A stretch of DNA of 64,000 bases from positions 61,178-125,177 of the forward strand of contig NZ_CAJUPR010000008.1 of assembly GCF_910588665.1 (NCBI RefSeq), written 5' to 3'. Positions within the stretch are counted from its first letter, which is position 1. Each line of letters opens with the position of its first letter. Shown here in pieces: positions 61,143 to 64,000 of this stretch. Source of the stretch: an uncultured Brachyspira sp. (lineage in GTDB: Bacteria; Spirochaetota; Brachyspiria; Brachyspirales; Brachyspiraceae). The translations under genes were made by a program, and so were the position numbers. The notes under the pieces are model-generated. The model was not told the origin of the DNA, made no database searches, and saw nothing but the letters and a program-made list of their open reading frames with translations.

Positions 61143-61186
61143 ACGATATAGTCTATTATAAAAATAAAAAATTATCAACATATAAC

Positions 61187-61215
61187 TTGCTATATTAATA
61201 AGTGTTTGTTATAAT
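61187..61215 (+). promoter_or_regulatory. Promoter of nadK
   Basis: TTGCTA (61187-61192), 17-bp spacer and TATAAT (61210-61215), 36 bp upstream of the nadK start codon. Confidence 0.55.
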
Positions 61216-61251
61216 GAAAAAATATTTTTTATTTAAGCCGATATAAACAGA

Positions 61252-62121
61252 ATGAGCAATAATACAAAAAATCAAATAGGTATAATAGTTAATACTCTTA
61301 AAGGAGACCCAGTCTGCATTTTAAAAAAAATAAATAATATACTGAAAAAATACAGTATAGAAATTATAATTATAGATTATGACATATCATCTTACATGAA
61401 TATAAAAAAAGCAGCTAAAGAATTAAAAGATGTATCCATGCTTATATCTATAGGAGGCGACGGCACATTATTGTCGGCTTTAAAAATAGCGGTAAAATAC
61501 GATATCTCCGTTCTGCCTATATATAACGGAACATTGGGATTTATATCTGAAATTCCTCCGAATGAAGCATATTTAATATTAGAAGAATATTTTGAAGGCA
61601 AAAAAACTCTTTATGAAATAGAGCCAAGAACATTGCTGTCTGTAAATATATACTCAAAAGAAAAAAATACATGTAAAGAATATTTAGCAGTTAATGAACT
61701 TGTGCTTAGCAAATGCGACGGAAGAGCAATACATATAAACATTATAATATCAGAAAAATTAATATCATCAATAGTCGGAGACGGTGTTGTAATAGCCACT
61801 CCCACAGGATCAACCGCCTATGCTTTAAGCGCAGGGGGGCCCATACTCGCTCCCACTATAGATGCAATATCGTTTGTACCTATAGCACCGCATTCGCTGA
61901 CATTCAGACCTCTTGTTATTCCTAAATGCGACAGTATAAAATTAGAATTGACAGAAAAATCTTTAAAAGCTATGATAAATATAGACGGCTATGATATATG
62001 TCAGTTCAAAAATGAAGACAAAATAAAAGCATCTATAAGCAATAAAAGCTGCTATATATTTCAAAGTGCGGACAGACTATTTTATGATATACTTAGAAAC
62101 AAACTTAATTGGGGTAGATAA
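61252..62121 (+). CDS. nadK: NAD kinase
   Basis: Phosphorylates NAD to NADP. The 289-residue protein has GGDG at 68-71 (SIGGDGTLLSALKIA), YNGTLGFISE, the NE pair in LAVNELVLSK, and TPTGSTAYALSAGGPILAPT, the conserved kinase signature. Length and composition match bacterial PpnK/NadK. No good ribosome-binding site is seen before the ATG at 61252. Its stop codon overlaps the recN start by one base (TAATG), so the two are coupled. Confidence 0.93.
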   Translation: MSNNTKNQIGIIVNTLKGDPVCILKKINNILKKYSIEIIIIDYDISSYMNIKKAAKELKDVSMLISIGGDGTLLSALKIAVKYDISVLPIYNGTLGFISEIPPNEAYLILEEYFEGKKTLYEIEPRTLLSVNIYSKEKNTCKEYLAVNELVLSKCDGRAIHINIIISEKLISSIVGDGVVIATPTGSTAYALSAGGPILAPTIDAISFVPIAPHSLTFRPLVIPKCDSIKLELTEKSLKAMINIDGYDICQFKNEDKIKASISNKSCYIFQSADRLFYDILRNKLNWGR

Positions 62122-63830
62122 TGCTTAAATATCTTGAGATAAGAAATTTTGTTTTGATAGATAAATTAAAAATAAACTTCAGCGACGGTTTTAATGTTCT
62201 TACAGGAGAAACAGGAGCAGGAAAGAGTATTATAATAAGCGCTTTAGAACTCATTACAGGAGAAAAAGGATCTACAAGAATGGTAGGCGCTAACGGAGAC
62301 AGGCTTATAGTTACTGGCAATTTCAGTCTTCAGTCATCATCTGCAATAGTAAAAAATAAATTAAAAGAATGGAATATAGAAATTAATAATAATGAGCTTA
62401 CCATAAAAAGAGAAATAACTAAAGACGGAAAAAGCAAGTCTTTTATAAATAATGCAGGAGTAAAAGTAGCTGAATTAAAAGAGCTTGGAGATTTAATAGT
62501 AGATATACATGGTCAGCATGAACATCAATCACTATTTAACTCTGCAAATCATATAAACTTTTATGACAGTTATTTAAATATTGATGAAAAACTTGAAAAT
62601 TATCAAAATCATTATAATAAGCTTATAAAATTAATAAAGCAGCATAATGAAATATATCAAAATAAAAACTCCATATTAAAAGAAAAATCATTTTTAGAAT
62701 ATGCAATAGATGAAATAGAAAAGGCAAAATTAAAACCAAACGAAGATGAAGAAATAAAGAATGATATTGCAATAATGTCAAATGCCGAAAGCATATCATC
62801 TTCTCTTTCTTCAATTAATAAAGATATATTCGGAAGCGAATCAGGAGCTTATATAAAATTAACCAGAAGCATAAGTGCATTGCAGTCGGTATCAAAATAT
62901 GACGGAAGGATTTCAGACATTGCCTCCCGTATAGAAGAAGCAGCATTGAATCTTGAAGATATAAAAAGTATTTTAACTGAAATAAGAAGTAAAACAAAAT
63001 TTGATCCCGAAGAATTACAGTCTCTTAATGAAAGACTTTTCTTTATTAATAATTTAAAAAAGAAATACGGAGCTAATATCAAGGAAATAATACTGTATGC
63101 AAAAGAATCTAAAGAAAAATTAGAATCTCTGAATTTTTCAGAGGAAGATATTGAAAACTTAAAAAAAGAAATAGAGGTTTTAAGAGAGAAAACCTCCCTA
63201 TTGGCTAAAGAAATATCCGATATAAGACATAACAGAAAAGATGAATTTATAAAAGCAATAGAAAATGAAATGAATGATTTAGGAATGACAACTACAAAAT
63301 TTGATGTTGAAATAACATTAGATGAAAATGATGACGGAATATTAAATATAGACGGCTCTAATATTAAAGCCGATGCTTTGGGAATAGATAATATAGAGTT
63401 TATAATAGCTCCGAATAAGCAGAGTATGTATCAGCCTCTTAGAAAGATTGCTTCAGGAGGAGAGATATCAAGAATTATGCTTTCATTAAAAAATGTGCTG
63501 TCTCTTGGCGATTATTCGGAAACATGCGTATTTGATGAAATAGATGTAGGAGTCGGGGGAAGAATAGCGGAGGTTATAGGAGAAAAAATAGCGGCTTTAT
63601 CCGAAAGAAAACAGGTTTTAAGCGTTACGCATTTAGCCCAGATTGCAATATATGCCAATACTCATTTCAAAGTTACAAAAAATGAAGGCGAAGATACCGT
63701 TACTTCCACCATTGAAGAACTTGATGATAATATGAGGGTAAATGAAATAGCAAGAATGATAACAGGAAAAGAAATAACAGAGGCAAGTATTAAGCATGCA
63801 GAAGAATTGCTTAAGCATGCCAAATCATAA
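62121..63830 (+). CDS. recN: DNA repair protein RecN
   Basis: SMC-like ATPase acting early in double-strand-break repair. The 569-residue protein has Walker A GETGAGKSI (29-37), the VDIHGQHEHQSLF RecN signature after it, long coiled-coil arms (about 155-385), then the ABC signature KIASGGEISRIMLSLK and Walker B TCVFDEIDVGVGGRIAE, and LSVTHLAQIA. It is the second gene of the nadK-recN pair, a common arrangement. No terminator is seen after it in the remaining 170 bp. Confidence 0.95.
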   Translation: MLKYLEIRNFVLIDKLKINFSDGFNVLTGETGAGKSIIISALELITGEKGSTRMVGANGDRLIVTGNFSLQSSSAIVKNKLKEWNIEINNNELTIKREITKDGKSKSFINNAGVKVAELKELGDLIVDIHGQHEHQSLFNSANHINFYDSYLNIDEKLENYQNHYNKLIKLIKQHNEIYQNKNSILKEKSFLEYAIDEIEKAKLKPNEDEEIKNDIAIMSNAESISSSLSSINKDIFGSESGAYIKLTRSISALQSVSKYDGRISDIASRIEEAALNLEDIKSILTEIRSKTKFDPEELQSLNERLFFINNLKKKYGANIKEIILYAKESKEKLESLNFSEEDIENLKKEIEVLREKTSLLAKEISDIRHNRKDEFIKAIENEMNDLGMTTTKFDVEITLDENDDGILNIDGSNIKADALGIDNIEFIIAPNKQSMYQPLRKIASGGEISRIMLSLKNVLSLGDYSETCVFDEIDVGVGGRIAEVIGEKIAALSERKQVLSVTHLAQIAIYANTHFKVTKNEGEDTVTSTIEELDDNMRVNEIARMITGKEITEASIKHAEELLKHAKS

Positions 63831-63860
63831 ATACAAATATATTCATTGTTTTAATATTTT

Positions 63861-63900
63861 TAAATAAAAAAAGTATGCAATATATAAAGTTATTAAGCAA
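63861..63900 (+). repeat. Short sequence shared with 19511-19549
   Basis: TAAATAAAAAAAGTATGCAA followed by TTAAGCAA 14 bp later matches 19511-19549. A consensus promoter starts 5 bp further on. Probably part of a duplicated upstream region. Confidence 0.35.
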
Positions 63901-63904
63901 GGTA

Positions 63905-63933
63905 TTGACAAATTTTTATAAATAAAATATAGT
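63905..63933 (+). promoter_or_regulatory. Strong promoter next to the heptamer tandem repeat
   Basis: TTGACA (63905-63910), 17-bp spacer and TATAGT (63928-63933), one base from full consensus. An ATG lies at 63943-63945, only about 10 bp after the -10 box, so a transcript would be essentially leaderless or the gene starts further right. Confidence 0.65.
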
Positions 63934-63945
63934 ATTTCCATTATG

Positions 63946-64000
63946 AAAACTCAAAACTCAAAACTCAAAACTCAAAACTCAAAACTCAAAACTCAAAACT
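63946..64000 (+). repeat. Heptanucleotide tandem repeat (AAAACTC)n, running off the window
   Basis: Nearly eight perfect copies of AAAACTC occupy 63946 to the window end and continue beyond. Read from the ATG at 63943 it encodes MKTQNSKLKTQNSKL, a repeating seven-residue pattern. Unit length is not a multiple of three, so copy-number change would shift any reading frame downstream. Confidence 0.85.

Noticed and set aside
63946..64000. CRISPR array
   Set aside because: The unit is a seven-base perfect tandem repeat with no spacers.

Overview
The window is very AT-rich, densely coded spirochaete DNA and most likely comes from a Brachyspira species. This is inferred from gene content: a spirochaete-type fliF-fliG-fliH-fliI-fliJ flagellar operon, many ankyrin-repeat proteins with signal peptides, heptose/outer-membrane genes (gmhA, a heptosyltransferase-like GT9, hldD, an hldE-type nucleotidyltransferase, an LptD-like protein), and a lone dnaA. 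I see no prophage, rRNA operon or CRISPR array. One tRNA (Thr, GGT) is present.

Layout. 1-3.3 kb: cell-wall/division genes (murC partial, murG, ftsW) on the minus strand plus an outer-membrane-like protein. 3.4-6.4 kb: a CBS-GGDEF diguanylate cyclase and dnaA. 6.5-9.4 kb: small metabolic and repair genes (Zn-ribbon protein, GNAT, ogt, pncA, HD protein). 9.5-15.2 kb: ankyrin proteins around an old-yellow-enzyme gene. 15.3-19.4 kb: lptD-like and tyrS. 19.4-21 kb: transaldolase flanked by decayed genes. 21-29.3 kb: EamA transporter, two more ankyrin proteins, mgtE, an MBL hydrolase, GT9 and gmhA.

29.5-37.7 kb is the most distinctive region. Two convergent operons, each starting from a promoter with a 19-bp spacer and the same dyad (CATTGGAG-N4-CTCTAATG), encode an AdhR-like MerR regulator, aldo/keto reductases, flavodoxins, cyclophilin-like proteins, a carboxymuconolactone-decarboxylase-family protein, a cupin, a DUF4405 membrane protein and an NAD(P)H oxidoreductase. 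Many of these proteins carry signal peptides or lipoboxes, which suggests an exported redox or electrophile-detoxification module. Several of its genes are decaying (frameshifts, an internal deletion).

37.8-44.3 kb: NYN-domain protein, prephenate dehydrogenase, RNase R, a TPR-NHL-vWA protein and tRNA-Thr. 44.4-50.9 kb: lytic transglycosylase and the flagellar operon, preceded by a strong sigma-28-like promoter. 51-64 kb: cinA, miaA, an rpoZ-like gene, gmk, gltX, a response regulator, heptose genes, rlmD-like, a DegT aminotransferase, plsC, nadK and recN. The window ends in a heptanucleotide tandem repeat just downstream of a near-consensus promoter.

A family of about 62-bp palindromic elements (seven copies) lies between genes. 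The outer arms and an AAGCG motif are conserved, while the inner hairpin differs in sequence but still pairs in several copies, which suggests selection on structure.
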